64,000 nt of DNA from Strobilurus pachycystidiatus (taxonomy: Eukaryota > Basidiomycota > Agaricomycetes > Agaricales > Physalacriaceae), in the NCBI GenBank assembly GCA_019915135.1, contig JAHLMK010000002.1, positions 1,922,001 to 1,986,000 on the forward strand, read 5' to 3'. Under the pieces are notes generated by a model that was given only the letters and a program-made list of their open reading frames with translations, did no database searches and had not been told where the DNA came from. Below, in pieces: positions 35,806 to 46,060 of this stretch. Positions within the stretch are counted from its first letter, which is position 1; the number at the start of each line of letters is the position of its first letter. The translations under genes and the position numbers were made by a program.

Positions 35806-37043
35806 ATGTCCAGCACAAACGAACATCCCAGTCAAGACCAACCTCTCGAAGCAACTTTTGCTGCTATCACCTCTGGAGCACTGTCACATCTTTTCACCGA
35901 AAGAGATGGTCGAGTGTACTCCTCGTCTAGTACAGCGCCTTACCCTCTCCCGATTGACGTTGCCGAGCAAAGGGTGAGAAACTCCTTTCGTCCGTCGTTT
36001 GTGCTCTTACTAACGTCCAGTAGCGCATGAATCTTCAACACCAGGTGCTGAAGCGTCTAATTGGAAGGAACTTCGTTGGGACGGCACCAGCCGAAGTGCT
36101 TCAGAGCGAGCCAGATCGCCCCAAAGTTGTTGTGGATATCGGATGCGGAACGGGAATATGGTACATCCAACTTTCAAGTTGTCGCGTCAACCTGAACTCA
36201 TATCGGCAATAGGGTCCTGGAGATGGCAGCCAGTTTCCCCGCTACAACCTTCATTGGTCTCGATATAGGTATGTATTGTTGAGGTCAATCATTCATGCTG
36301 CCTGCCTGAACATGTGTATCTACCAGTACCCATCTTTCGACAGCAGATTCCCGACAATGTTTCCTTCGAGTTACATGATATCAATGGAAGGTGCGTTGCT
36401 GAATCTGAGAGATTTTCCAAGCTGACAACCAGGAAGAACGCGATTTGCTGATGGCTCGGTCGATTTTGTACACGCGAGGTTTTGTGCCATGACTGTGAGT
36501 CGGTTTGATTGGTCTTTGTCTCCACTTACTGATCGCTTTGAAAAGGTCCGCAATTACAACCGCATTATCCACGAGGCGGCCCGCATCCTTCGCCCAGGCG
36601 GCATTTTCGTTTTCGGAGAGTGGATGCGATGCCCATTATTCCCTCCTAGCGCCAGCCTGAACCCTATTGAAGAGGTTCCTGCCTTCTGTCGTTTGTATGA
36701 TCTGGTCAACCAGCGTCTCAGACGAGAGGGCCTCTATCACGTATCCGAGGCGATTCCCACCTTCTTGGCCCAATCGGAGGTGTTCAGAAACATCACCTCG
36801 ATACAACCGCAGGTTCCGGTTGGTTCGTGGCCTACAGATCCAGCCAAGCGACAGATAGGACGAGTGTATCGCGAGGTCATAAGGCGATACATGGAGTCTA
36901 TGAAACCATTCGTCCTCGACCTCGAAGGGATGACCGAAACCGAGTTTGATTCGATATTTGCTGCTGCGGGCAATGAAATCAGTGATGCTCACTCTCGGCC
37001 ACTTGTTTTCAAGTATCTTTCGGGGTATGGTGTCCGCATTTAG
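35806..37043 (+). CDS. class I SAM-dependent methyltransferase
   Basis: Rossmann-fold methyltransferase with unknown substrate. The start MSSTNEHPSQDQPLEATFAA is followed by GRVYSSSSTAPYPLPIDVAE and, after an intron, MNLQHQVLKRLIGRNFVG. Motif I is VVVDIGCGTGIW, joined over a short intron to VLEMAASFPATTFIGLDI (motif II acidic residue). Motif III region is VSFELHDINGR then FADGSVDFVHARFCAMTV, and the motif near AARILRPGGIFVFGEW is typical post-motif sequence. The last exon ends SRPLVFKYLSGYGVRI. The layout (short N-terminus, DIGCGTG, RxLRPGG) resembles TAM/LaeA-like fungal methyltransferases; no metabolite cluster is beside it. Four or five introns. Confidence 0.8.
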
Positions 37044-37683
37044 TCTGTTTCTAGATCTCTCTACCTCTTTGTTCTACACGCCCTGAGGCCTGAAGCTCCG
37101 CGTTGCTGGATACACGTACTCGAAGATACGGTAGATGTTGATCACTTACCTTACGCTTCAATAGACACTTCTATATATGTTTGACTGCCTGCAACAACGT
37201 GGCTTGTGGTCTTTCAAATCTGAACTGCGCTCGTGCCGTTCTTCATCGGTCAAGTCCCCAGGATGAAGCTTTCTTCCACTTTTTTTTGCGAAAAGTGATA
37301 CGTACCGACTTCATCGGGTTATCGTCTCATGTCTGAGACTTGACTTTAAACGGTGCTCGAGAAGGTGTCATTGCTCACGCCTACGCAAACGAGTTCCGAC
37401 GTGAGATAGTGAAGTTGTTTAGTTGGTCTGTTCGCAAATGTCTGACACTTTCTGAAACAATGTACACGCATTGACGTCGCAGTGCTGTCCTATGAGGTTA
37501 CCGACCGTTGACTCTCACATTATGGATGTAAAAAAGAAGAGAGAAGACCTGTGCATTACCAGCAAAATATAGTACATAATGTAGATACAAGTACAAGTCG
37601 ATGAACTTACAGATTATACTGACAGGTTCGTGTCAGGGCGTCGTGTCGGTCTTGAAATGAGGAAGGACTTACAAGTCGATAGA
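37044..37683. other. convergent intergenic region
   Basis: 640 bp between the methyltransferase and the 3' end of the 1000-aa gene. No gene or clear structure is seen. Confidence 0.45.
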
Positions 37684-40600
37684 CTATCTACCACGACCGC
37701 GGTGGCCAGTGAGACGATTCCCCAAAGCCGTTCCGCCATTTCCGTTGGACTTATGATTATCGCCACTACCCCCTCCTCCACCGCCACGTTTCGTACCACC
37801 CCATCTACCTCTCTGTTGGTGCTTCCCTTGTGTACTCAAACGCTGAAGCAACTTGTTGCTGCTGTTGGAAGATGCAGCGTTTGGATAAAACTGGCGGTCC
37901 TCTGAGTCTGAGAGATCCGTGCAAATAGGAGGAGTTCCACGATTGTCCCAGGAGACTGGGTGGCGAGGTGGTCCGTAGTTGATAGGTGCAAAATCGTCGT
38001 TGCTGGAGGGGTCGTCGTGCATGCGATCCAATAAATGCAAAGGCGGTGGTGAGATGCTCCTGGGTCGAACTTGGCGAGGCTCGCGTTCCATGTCATCAGC
38101 AACGTCCCTAGGGCGTTTGTTGCCAGCAAAAAGAGGTGGTTCGTACTCATCTCGCACCGTGTATCGATCGGGGGGAGGAGAATAGTGATCTCCACCACGA
38201 GGAGCAGAATATGAAGAGGGTCGTGAGTCAGAAGTTGATCCAGAGTGACCGCTACCGGTGGCTCCTTTGAAACGATCCCATCCGCCATCTCCTCCAACTG
38301 GATTGACTGGCGAAGGCGAATACACCGCCGAGCCATGCCCCAGACGTATGAGCGGCTGAACAGACGCTGTCGATTCGGCCGTCTTCTGTTGATCTGAGTT
38401 GCGAGGCGGTTGCTGCAGCTTCGACGGTCCAGGCGCGCTCTGACCTTGTACCACGTTCGCAGCACGTCGAGCAGCTTTCCTTTGGTTTTTGGTCAACGGT
38501 TGTGATGGTGGGTCCGATTTTCCTGGCAACGTGGAGACGCCCGGTGGACCGCCAGATTTTCCCTTCATGGTTGCCTTGGGACCTTTGGGAGTGCGATGAG
38601 GCTGGTTCGACGAAGTTGTCGTCGAAGGTACCGATGGTAGCTGAATGTTCGATTTTGGAGGGGTGACAAGCGAGGAGGGGGTAGGAATGGGTATGATCGT
38701 ATCGATGTGCTCTACCTTCGGCACAATGAGAGTCTTTCCCTTTGTCGGGGTAGTAATATGGCGCAAGCTGGCTTGCTGCACACTCGGAGGAACGAGCTCC
38801 TCCAGATATGACAGAGGGAGATTGCCATTGTTACCACCGACCGAGTAAGGGACATATTCGTCTGAGCTAGTGCTCGAGCGCCCGTTATCGAGATGAACAA
38901 TAGGCGGTACGCTCAAGCGCCGGCGACCCGGAGAACTACGGCCACAGGAAGCAGAGGATGGTTTCGATTGCGAAGATGAACTAGACGCAGGTGGCAGTCG
39001 TTGTCGCGGACCAAGTTGGGATGTCTCATCCTGCGACAATGGTCCATCATAAGGAGCGGAGGCCCCCAATGAGACGCCACCAGATATGGATCGAGCTTTC
39101 GATTTGGCAGATGGAGGAGACGCGGACACAGCAGAAAGATGCGAGGTTGGAGGATTGTTATGTTTAGCCTGCGCTTCATGGGCATTCTGCAGCAGAGCAC
39201 GAGACTTCTGCTCCTGAACCCTCTGTCGGCGCAGCTCAAACTCTTCCTTCTCAGCCTTCGCGCGTGCCTCCATCTCCGCCCGTCTTTTCTCCCGATCCCG
39301 ACGTTCTTCTTCCTCTTTCATTCTTGCCCGCAGGTTTGCACGATCACGTTCTTCAGCAGCTCGACGTTCAGCCTCAGCCCGTAACTGTATCTTAGCGGCT
39401 TCTTCGGCTGCTCGAGTCTCCGCCTCCAACCTGAGTTTCTCGTCGGCTGCTCGACGTTCCTCTTCCAACTTCTTTGCTTTCTTCCTCCTCAAATCGTCCA
39501 ATAATTGCCTTTGTCTGACCTCCAAAGCCCGCCTCGTCTCTTCTGCTCGGTAAGACCGCGCACGTTCAAGCTCTCGTTCATACTCGCCCGTGCTCCGAGA
39601 AGCCTCAGCGAGACGCTGTTTAAGTTTCTGCAGCTCCAGGTCCTCAGCCTGACGCCTTTGCTCCTCGGCAGCTTCGTCCGCTCTTTGTATCTCTGTCATT
39701 CTGTGGTGCACATCGTCCGAGATATCCGAGAGTCCATCCATGTCAGAGAGCGAAGACGGAATGGGGATTGATGAGGATTGCTGTGTATTGCCGATAGTAC
39801 TGGCGGCATTCTCAGCTAGTGGTGGATGTGAGCCTCGTTCTGTTTTGATGGTGGAAATGTTGAGTGGCTCGCGCGAGCCACGAGCTTCAAGTTGGGATGA
39901 GTTACGCGTGTGATTGGAAGCTACGAGGAAAGCCCTTCTGGCGCTCTCTGCTTGAGCAGCCCACAACGAAATGCCATCCGAGATTTCCTGAAGAGTACTT
40001 TGTGAAGGAAGGGCGTCGAGTTTGGAAGAGAATGAGTCGAGGGATGCAAGAAGTTGATCTGACAAAGCAATGGCCTTGTCGGAAGCCGACAGAGAGTCCT
40101 GCGCCGCCGTGGAAGCAGCCTGTGCAGCTCGTAGGGAGTCGGCGGAAAGTGAAACAGCTTGGCGAGCTGTGTCGTGAGCGGCCAGAATTTGCTCACGAGA
40201 TGAGTGGACAGCATTAAGGATAGCAGAGATATCTGGAGGATGCAAGGACGCTGCGATAGAAGACAGCAGGTCTTTGAAATCTGTAAGTGTGGCGAGAGGA
40301 GGTTCAGTGGGAAGGCCCGATGAACGAGACGGCGAGCGAGCAACGGGGGGAATGGGGGGATCTTGAAGTTGAGTCATATTACTCCCACTTGGCTGTGCGG
40401 CTAGCGTAGAGCGATCGTGGACGGGCGAAGGAAGGAGGAGGGGTCTGGGAGGTGTATGGGAAGAAGGCGGCAAGGGGCTTGCGCGTAGTGCTTCAAGCAG
40501 ACTTGGTCTGGATGTATGTGATGAGCTCGGGTTTGGGTGGTATGGATGATCGTCGGAATGATTGGGAGAAGGGGATGCAGGCAATGCAGTAGTGGGTCCA

Positions 40601-40686
40601 GGGGACGAAAATCGCCCCAGAAGGCTGGGTGGTTGGCCAATGGTCCGAAACTTCAAGTCGGTGAAGGTAGGTATGGTGCTTTCCAT
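37684..40686 (-). CDS. hypothetical coiled-coil, RG-tailed protein, 1000 aa, single exon
   Basis: An uninterrupted 1000-aa frame, unusual here where most genes have many introns. Residues 1-150 are Pro/Ser-rich (LLGRFSSPGPTTALP); about 150-260 is a helical Ala/Ser-rich part (HDTARQAVSLSADSLRAAQA); about 330-500 is a highly charged Glu/Arg/Lys/Ala helix (AEERDRANLRARMKEEEERR), likely a long coiled coil or single alpha helix. The rest is disordered, with Ser/Pro and basic patches (KNQRKAARRAANVV), and ends in a Gly/Arg tail (KRGGGGGGSGD.. then GHRGRGR) that suggests RNA binding. I know no named family. The single-exon form could reflect a retroposed origin or simply selection on a disordered protein. 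Confidence 0.75.
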   Translation of the reverse strand: MESTIPTFTDLKFRTIGQPPSLLGRFSSPGPTTALPASPSPNHSDDHPYHPNPSSSHTSRPSLLEALRASPLPPSSHTPPRPLLLPSPVHDRSTLAAQPSGSNMTQLQDPPIPPVARSPSRSSGLPTEPPLATLTDFKDLLSSIAASLHPPDISAILNAVHSSREQILAAHDTARQAVSLSADSLRAAQAASTAAQDSLSASDKAIALSDQLLASLDSFSSKLDALPSQSTLQEISDGISLWAAQAESARRAFLVASNHTRNSSQLEARGSREPLNISTIKTERGSHPPLAENAASTIGNTQQSSSIPIPSSLSDMDGLSDISDDVHHRMTEIQRADEAAEEQRRQAEDLELQKLKQRLAEASRSTGEYERELERARSYRAEETRRALEVRQRQLLDDLRRKKAKKLEEERRAADEKLRLEAETRAAEEAAKIQLRAEAERRAAEERDRANLRARMKEEEERRDREKRRAEMEARAKAEKEEFELRRQRVQEQKSRALLQNAHEAQAKHNNPPTSHLSAVSASPPSAKSKARSISGGVSLGASAPYDGPLSQDETSQLGPRQRLPPASSSSSQSKPSSASCGRSSPGRRRLSVPPIVHLDNGRSSTSSDEYVPYSVGGNNGNLPLSYLEELVPPSVQQASLRHITTPTKGKTLIVPKVEHIDTIIPIPTPSSLVTPPKSNIQLPSVPSTTTSSNQPHRTPKGPKATMKGKSGGPPGVSTLPGKSDPPSQPLTKNQRKAARRAANVVQGQSAPGPSKLQQPPRNSDQQKTAESTASVQPLIRLGHGSAVYSPSPVNPVGGDGGWDRFKGATGSGHSGSTSDSRPSSYSAPRGGDHYSPPPDRYTVRDEYEPPLFAGNKRPRDVADDMEREPRQVRPRSISPPPLHLLDRMHDDPSSNDDFAPINYGPPRHPVSWDNRGTPPICTDLSDSEDRQFYPNAASSNSSNKLLQRLSTQGKHQQRGRWGGTKRGGGGGGSGDNHKSNGNGGTALGNRLTGHRGRGR

Positions 40687-40927
40687 GCGGAAAAGATGGT
40701 CGAAACAAAAATAGAATAATCCTTAGATGGCGGGAATAAATAGGCTGTAGGCTGCTTTGTGCTCAAGAAATGCTCACCTGGGGAAGGTCGGTTCAATCGA
40801 AGAGCTGCGATCTTGCAGCAGCTACTGTTCTTGAGGTACTAATTGAAATGAAAGGAGAATCTTGAGGAATGTATTGAACGGTAATGAAAGCGAAAGGAAA
40901 GAAAGTTTGAAATGAAAGGAGGCGGGA

Positions 40928-41374
40928 TTGGATCATGATGCGGCCACGTGGGAAAAACCTGGGCCGCTGCGCGACTCCGAAGCTTTGACCTCCTTACAAG
41001 TTACAAGAAGGTACTTTGAGACTACTCAGCTCGATAAAGAATGCGTAGTCGAGCTCGTAGCGCTTGTACGCCAATGGGCACTATCAGTTGCAGATGCCAC
41101 TGTCGCAAACTTTTCCAAAAACAGTGTACGGAAACTTGAAGCACTCGATGCGCATACATTGCGGCCTGTCAGCGCTTCACAGTCTGTCAGGTCACTCGCA
41201 CTGTTCAACATACTCAGCCACGACCTCAGTCTGTTGAGATCAAGTGATATCTCACATATTGTATCAGTGACAATGAGTAAGTACATTCAACCAGTCCTTT
41301 TCAGTCAAATCCACCATGCATCTTCCTCATATGGTTGTATATACCGCCCGCATCGTCCATACCAGTTCCCGTGA
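40928..41374 (+). CDS. possible small protein, overlapping frame
   Basis: A 148-aa frame with helical, plausible composition (ECVVELVALVRQWALSVADA, SLALFNILSHDLSLLRSSDI). It begins 240 bp from the start of the divergent 1000-aa gene, and its end overlaps the 3' end of the convergent RBR gene. A GTAAGT lies near 41277, so the last 30 residues may be intronic. A CACGTG sits at 40945-40950. Weak support; it could be chance. The rest of 40687-41300 holds nothing else recognisable. Confidence 0.25.
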   Translation: MDHDAATWEKPGPLRDSEALTSLQVTRRYFETTQLDKECVVELVALVRQWALSVADATVANFSKNSVRKLEALDAHTLRPVSASQSVRSLALFNILSHDLSLLRSSDISHIVSVTMSKYIQPVLFSQIHHASSSYGCIYRPHRPYQFP

Positions 41375-43962
41375 ACGTTTTCAGGCAAACCCAGCACATA
41401 TGGGTCTGACAGCTCAAGCAAGTCATATGATTACAACCCGCACTTTTCTGGATATTAGCGCCACATTTCGGACACTCCTTGACGCCATTTGCCTGCTTCC
41501 ACTCTCGGAACTGCTTGTTTCCGCCCTCGCTGTTGTCCCGGTGTTGAGCGCATGTCAAGCCCTCGTGGAACTGGATATGGCAGGCAGGACAGATGCGATT
41601 CAAGCAGGCGGGGTAAGTGAACACCGTACCGGTATTCACAGGTCGGTATATGACGTTGCAGTCCGGAGTCGGACAGTATTTGAACTCATCGGGGTGGGAG
41701 TGGACATGGGCCAAGAACGCTGTGTGAAAGAGCTCCTGCTCCTGCTGTGGGCGGAGTAATGCTCTGATTACTTCGATATCTATGCCCACTTTGCATGTGC
41801 CCACCTCCTCGTCGCGGTTGTGGATGCACATCACAGTAGGCAATGACGCGCTTGTCGCGAGGAGCATATGCGTTATACAGTCCTTGCAGTACGCGTGCCC
41901 GCAGGTAAGGAAAATTGGGTTGGTGACATCGCAGTAGCAGACAGGACAGGTCTGCATGCCATCGGCGTTGTTACTCCTCCCTGCATCATTCAGCTGGAGT
42001 AGGACAGCTTTCACATCCTCTACGTCCGCCTTCACCACCTCCAAAGTCTTCTGAACGATATTGACCACCACGGCGCCTTCGCCGAATTCCGACATCAACT
42101 TCTCCAGGCCGCCTTTCATCAGCTGCCCCATTATGCGTCGGTCGAGCTTGATGAGGTTTTTCTCTTCCTTCAGCTGCTCCAGCCTTCCGAGTATGTGTCC
42201 TCTTGCCGCCGTAACACGATCTGCCATACCATAAAGATGAATGGTGCGGTTCCTGGAGTCTCATTTTGCGTAGACTTGTGACGACCGTCCCAGATCCCTC
42301 GAGAACTCTTGCCCCTCCGCCCGCAAAAAGAACTCGTCCCACACGATATCGCCATTCTCATCCAATACTCGTTCCCCCGCTAGTATGTCTTCGAGTTTCC
42401 GCTTCGTAATCCCAAGGAGTCTCGGGTCAATGCCAAAGAGGCGGATGCAAACGTCGGGGTCGACCTGGGTCCCAGTAGGCTCGTAGATACGAAGCTTACA
42501 CTCCTTCTCAACATCTCTCAAACCCTCCAGTGCGACTTTGACAGCAAGGAAAAGTGGTTGGGTAACGGTGTACTTCACAGCATGGATAAGCTCCAGCCAC
42601 ATGGGAGATCGATTTAGATAGGACTGCGTGGTCTGGTGGAGCGTCGCGACAGCCTTCGCAGCATCCTCTGGCTGGGAGAATTGGGCAAAGGCCAGGATCT
42701 TCGGCTTCTTTCTGTCCTCCGGCAGCGCATCGAAGCTATCCAAGGCGCCCACGGCGCGAAATTGCGCCTCGACATCCAACAAGGACGTCCGCCTACCATA
42801 TCCAATTTCCTTCAGCTGCACGGACTGACTATGGCAGAACCTTTCGAGGTGGGCCGTAGACGTATGGGCCGGCAGGCCTTTGATCTCAACGGAGAAGGAG
42901 CGTGTCTGGTGGATGGACGGCGTTTGAAAGGCGGCATCGAGGAGATACCCATCAAATATGGCACCCTTCAGGCGCTTGGCCTCCTGCTTCGCTTTGGCAA
43001 TGGTGGCGTAATGGGCCCACCCGATACGCCTCGGCGCGAACCAGCTGACCTTGACCTTCGTACTCCGAAGGACGGCCTGCCCGCTCTCTACAACCTTCAA
43101 GTCCATCTTGGGTGCATAACGCGACACGCCCAGCCCGCGCACCGCCTCGGCGACTGACATGTATGTCACGCGTGCTTGTGCCGTGTCGGTGTCTCTAAGC
43201 AGCGCGATGGACTCCAAGCGACCGAAGGGCTCGAATGCAGCGATCAACGTCTCCTGGGTATCCTCATCCAGGACATTGGATATGATCAGTGTTCGGGATT
43301 CGAAGGACGTGATGACCTCGGTGACTTTTGGGCACCTGAACCAAAAGAGGCTTTACAGTGGAAGAAGCTTCGCTCATGCGGAGGCGGCGTATTTGCGATA
43401 TCGATATCGGATGTGGTCTGCGCAGTATTGTTATGTCAACTCCACATCGCCGATGACTGTACCAATTGAAGCGCCTCACCGTTTCCTCGTCGCTATCCGT
43501 AATATCCTGGGGATCAGCTGCACAGGTGCCAAGACTCTCCGCCTCATCATTGGCAGATCGAATCGCTATCCTGCGGGATATGACAGGTCCAGGCGCTTGT
43601 GTGGCGGGAGTCTCGTCGGTGCTGTGGCTGGACGAGCACTGAGAGCCGAACCGACATGACCCATTCAGATAGAAGCGACACATCGGATTCCGTCCAGTCG
43701 GATGGGGAAAAGGACATTCCTGACCCTTTGCACATTTCCCTTTGAGGAAGAAAGAGCACGGAGAGAATGCGCCAGTAGGCACTGTGGATGAATCCTCTCT
43801 GGCCGCGAGTCCTGCGCTGTGAAGAAAGGGACAAGTGGCGCCGTTCCTGCATTGGCCTTGGCTATAGAAAGTACAAGGGCGCTCGGAAGGCCGTGGTTGA
43901 GTGGTGATATGAGAACGGCGACATCTAGCGCCATATTGGCACTTTCCTCGCGGTAGTGACAT
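41301..43962 (-). CDS. CCCH zinc finger-RRM-RBR E3 ubiquitin ligase, interrupted by TGA
   Basis: An Agaricomycete-type fusion expected to ubiquitinate substrates while binding RNA. CCCH fingers come first (CTFYSQGQCRNGATCPFLH, CSFFLKGKCAKGQECPFPH, CRFYLNGSCRFGSQCSSSH). After an intron (about 62 nt) a stretch ending FHCKASFGSGA should run into KVTEVITSFESRTLIISNV, but the frame changes at CCCAAAAG near 43330. Two RRM-like parts follow, then WDEFFLRAEGQ. The C-terminal RBR has RING1 (CPVCYCDVTNPIFLTCGHAY), an IBR with CPTPDCNVIYRP, and RING2 CPKCGANIQKSAGCNHMTC with the catalytic Cys. A TGA at 42261-42263 lies in the same frame between VYAK and DSRNRTIHLYG. Start and first finger are uncertain (the first Cys of finger one may be upstream). 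Probably a disrupted gene; a 33-nt GT..AG intron (42285-42253) is the alternative. Confidence 0.7.
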
Positions 43963-44201
43963 GGTGAGTGCAAGTACACGCAGTTGAAGGATGAGCACGT
44001 TACGGCGCCTACTGTCACATCGATGCATCTTACTTTGAACTTTATCATCGTCGAGCTTCTTTCCATCGCAGCCGATTTGACCGCATCCCGTGTTAGTCAA
44101 CTGCCACTGTATATTAGAAGATATAAGAAGAATAAATCTGGCTCGCCTCGAATTGTCATGAGAAGAACATTTTGAAAGAATGAAGCACATACATGCGGGC
44201 T

Positions 44202-45510
44202 TTACGCAGGTTTGGCCGGGCCAATATCCGCACCCTTGAGCCTATCGTTGACCAACTCGCTAAACTCCTCCCTCAAAATTGCTTCTCTCCGTTCCCTCTC
44301 CTCCCTCTGCAACTTCAGGATCCCGCGCTTCTCTTCCGCGCTAATGACCTGGTTCTCCTTGCGCATCCGCACCGCGTTCATGCGCCTATGCCGACTCCCG
44401 CTCATCACGTATCCCACGTCCTCGTACTTAGCGATCTCATCTGGTGTCAACCCGATCTCACCACGACGAGGAATACGAGAGTCCGTGCCATCCTGGAGGA
44501 AGGCGGCCATGGCGCTGCCTTCGCCGCGGAGTAGAGCTCCACCATAAGAGCGTTCGTCGAATCTTTTTGAGATCTTGACGGCAGGCTGTGGGCCGAGCTC
44601 GTTGTCAGAGTCTTCCTCGTCGTCGTCGGCCCTACTTCTCGTAGGAGGAGGCTGCATCGACGTGTCGTGAGGACTCGCAGGGCGAGCAGGAGACTTGACG
44701 ACCCATTCGTCGTCGTCTGGTGGTGGCGGAGGACTCTGTTTCCGACTCTCGCTCCGCCTGTAAGACCGCTCAATGCTCCTGCTTTTCGTACGGTGTTTCC
44801 GACTGCGCCTGCGGTCTTCTTCTTCGTCTTCAGAGTACCGCCCGCGTGATCGAGACCGGTCGCGGGCGCGGTCGTGGTGCCGCCTCCGCTCTCTCCGCTC
44901 TTCCTTTTCCCTTTCCCTCTCTTTTCTGCGCTTCCGTTTTTCGCGCCTTCTTCGTTCCTCTTCAGAGTCTGAGTCGTCGGACGAGAGTGAACGGTCACGC
45001 TTTGAGCGCTTGCTGCGACGTTTTGGCGACCTAGTCAGTGATTAGCGGGAGGTTGATTAAATGAAGGTTTGAGACGTACGGAGAACGCGCTGGCGCTTTA
45101 GGGGATGCTGGCCAGATATTGACGGTAATGCTTTCGCGCTGGAGACGCCGACTTTACATACGTCAGCCTTGAGATTATGATAATCGTGGCGTGCAGGCAT
45201 ACCTTTCCATATAATCAGAACCAGCCGCAGGGCCTCGCTCCGCTACACGATGACCTTCCCCGCCTCGTTTGTTGGGATACATATTTTCCTGCTGTCGCCA
45301 AGGCGCCTCGGCGGCTGGTGGTGGTGGAGCAGGCCGGCGGTAGTCGTCGTAAGCAGGGCTCGGCCTGCGCTCTACCCGTCTGCTCGAGCCTGGGGCATTG
45401 TCTCGACTGGGGCTGGCCTCGCGACGACGAGGTGAAGGAGAGCGGCCGCGCCGCCTGTCTCCAGGGGACTGGGGAACGAGTCCCATTCTGGAAGGGTGTA
45501 CTGTCGCCAT
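44202..45510 (-). CDS. NKAP: NKAP/SynMuv-type splicing factor
   Basis: Nuclear protein of the NKAP (NF-kappa-B activating protein) family, associated with spliceosomes. The ATG at 45510 starts MATVHPSRMGLVPQSPGD, followed by SR and RRP-rich low complexity (RSPSPRRREASPSRD). A middle exon is a KR/RS-rich stretch (RRSKRSKRDRSL, ERRRREKRKRRK). The conserved C-terminal domain reads SYGGALLRGEGSAMAAFLQ, RIPRRGEIGLTPDEIAKYED, VGYVMSGSRHRRMNAVRM, RKENQVISAEEKRGILKL and EFSELVNDRLKG, matching the NKAP core. The stop is at 44202. Two or three introns, with a frame change between the SR-rich middle and the N-terminal exon near 45050-45170. It shares a 550-bp divergent region with the kinase gene. Confidence 0.85.
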
Positions 45511-46060
45511 TATGATTCGTGGTGGTACGAAGTCAAGTTGAATCAGAATGACCGACTGATTGAAGGCCCGACTGATCGAAGCTCCCACGCTCTCCCGACG
45601 TGCCGACAGCCGCTGCTGCCATATCTGGTCAATCGTCGGGGACGCTGGCTCGGCGGTGATGCTGCTGTCAATTCCATGCCCTCAGGCCCAGCGTTGTCAA
45701 GGGATAGACGGTCCGCCTGGCCGCCCCGGATAAGGATGATTTTGCAAAATGATATAATATGGAAATCAGAATCCTTCTTTTACTCCCTCACTATCCATTT
45801 CAACGCGACTGTCTGCTATGCTACGCGCCATGTCGAGAACACGGCCTGCCTCAAAGAGCCACCATCGGAGGCAACGCGGTCCATCAACGTGCTTGTCGAC
45901 GCGCGCGTGATGGCTCTGATGATGCCCCACATCCGCGATTTGGCCATCGACCACCATCACTCCCAGTACCGTCTGCGAAATGCAGGACCTCCGCCCTGCG
46001 TTCTCGAGAGCTCTGACGGTGGGGACGCCTCATATCCAGTCGCCGAGCATAGACAGCGCG
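45511..46060. other. divergent promoter region, NKAP and kinase
   Basis: About 550 bp between the NKAP start (minus) and the kinase start (plus). No clear TATA box. An alternative upstream in-frame ATG for the kinase lies at 45980. Apparent frames here are chance. Confidence 0.45.
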
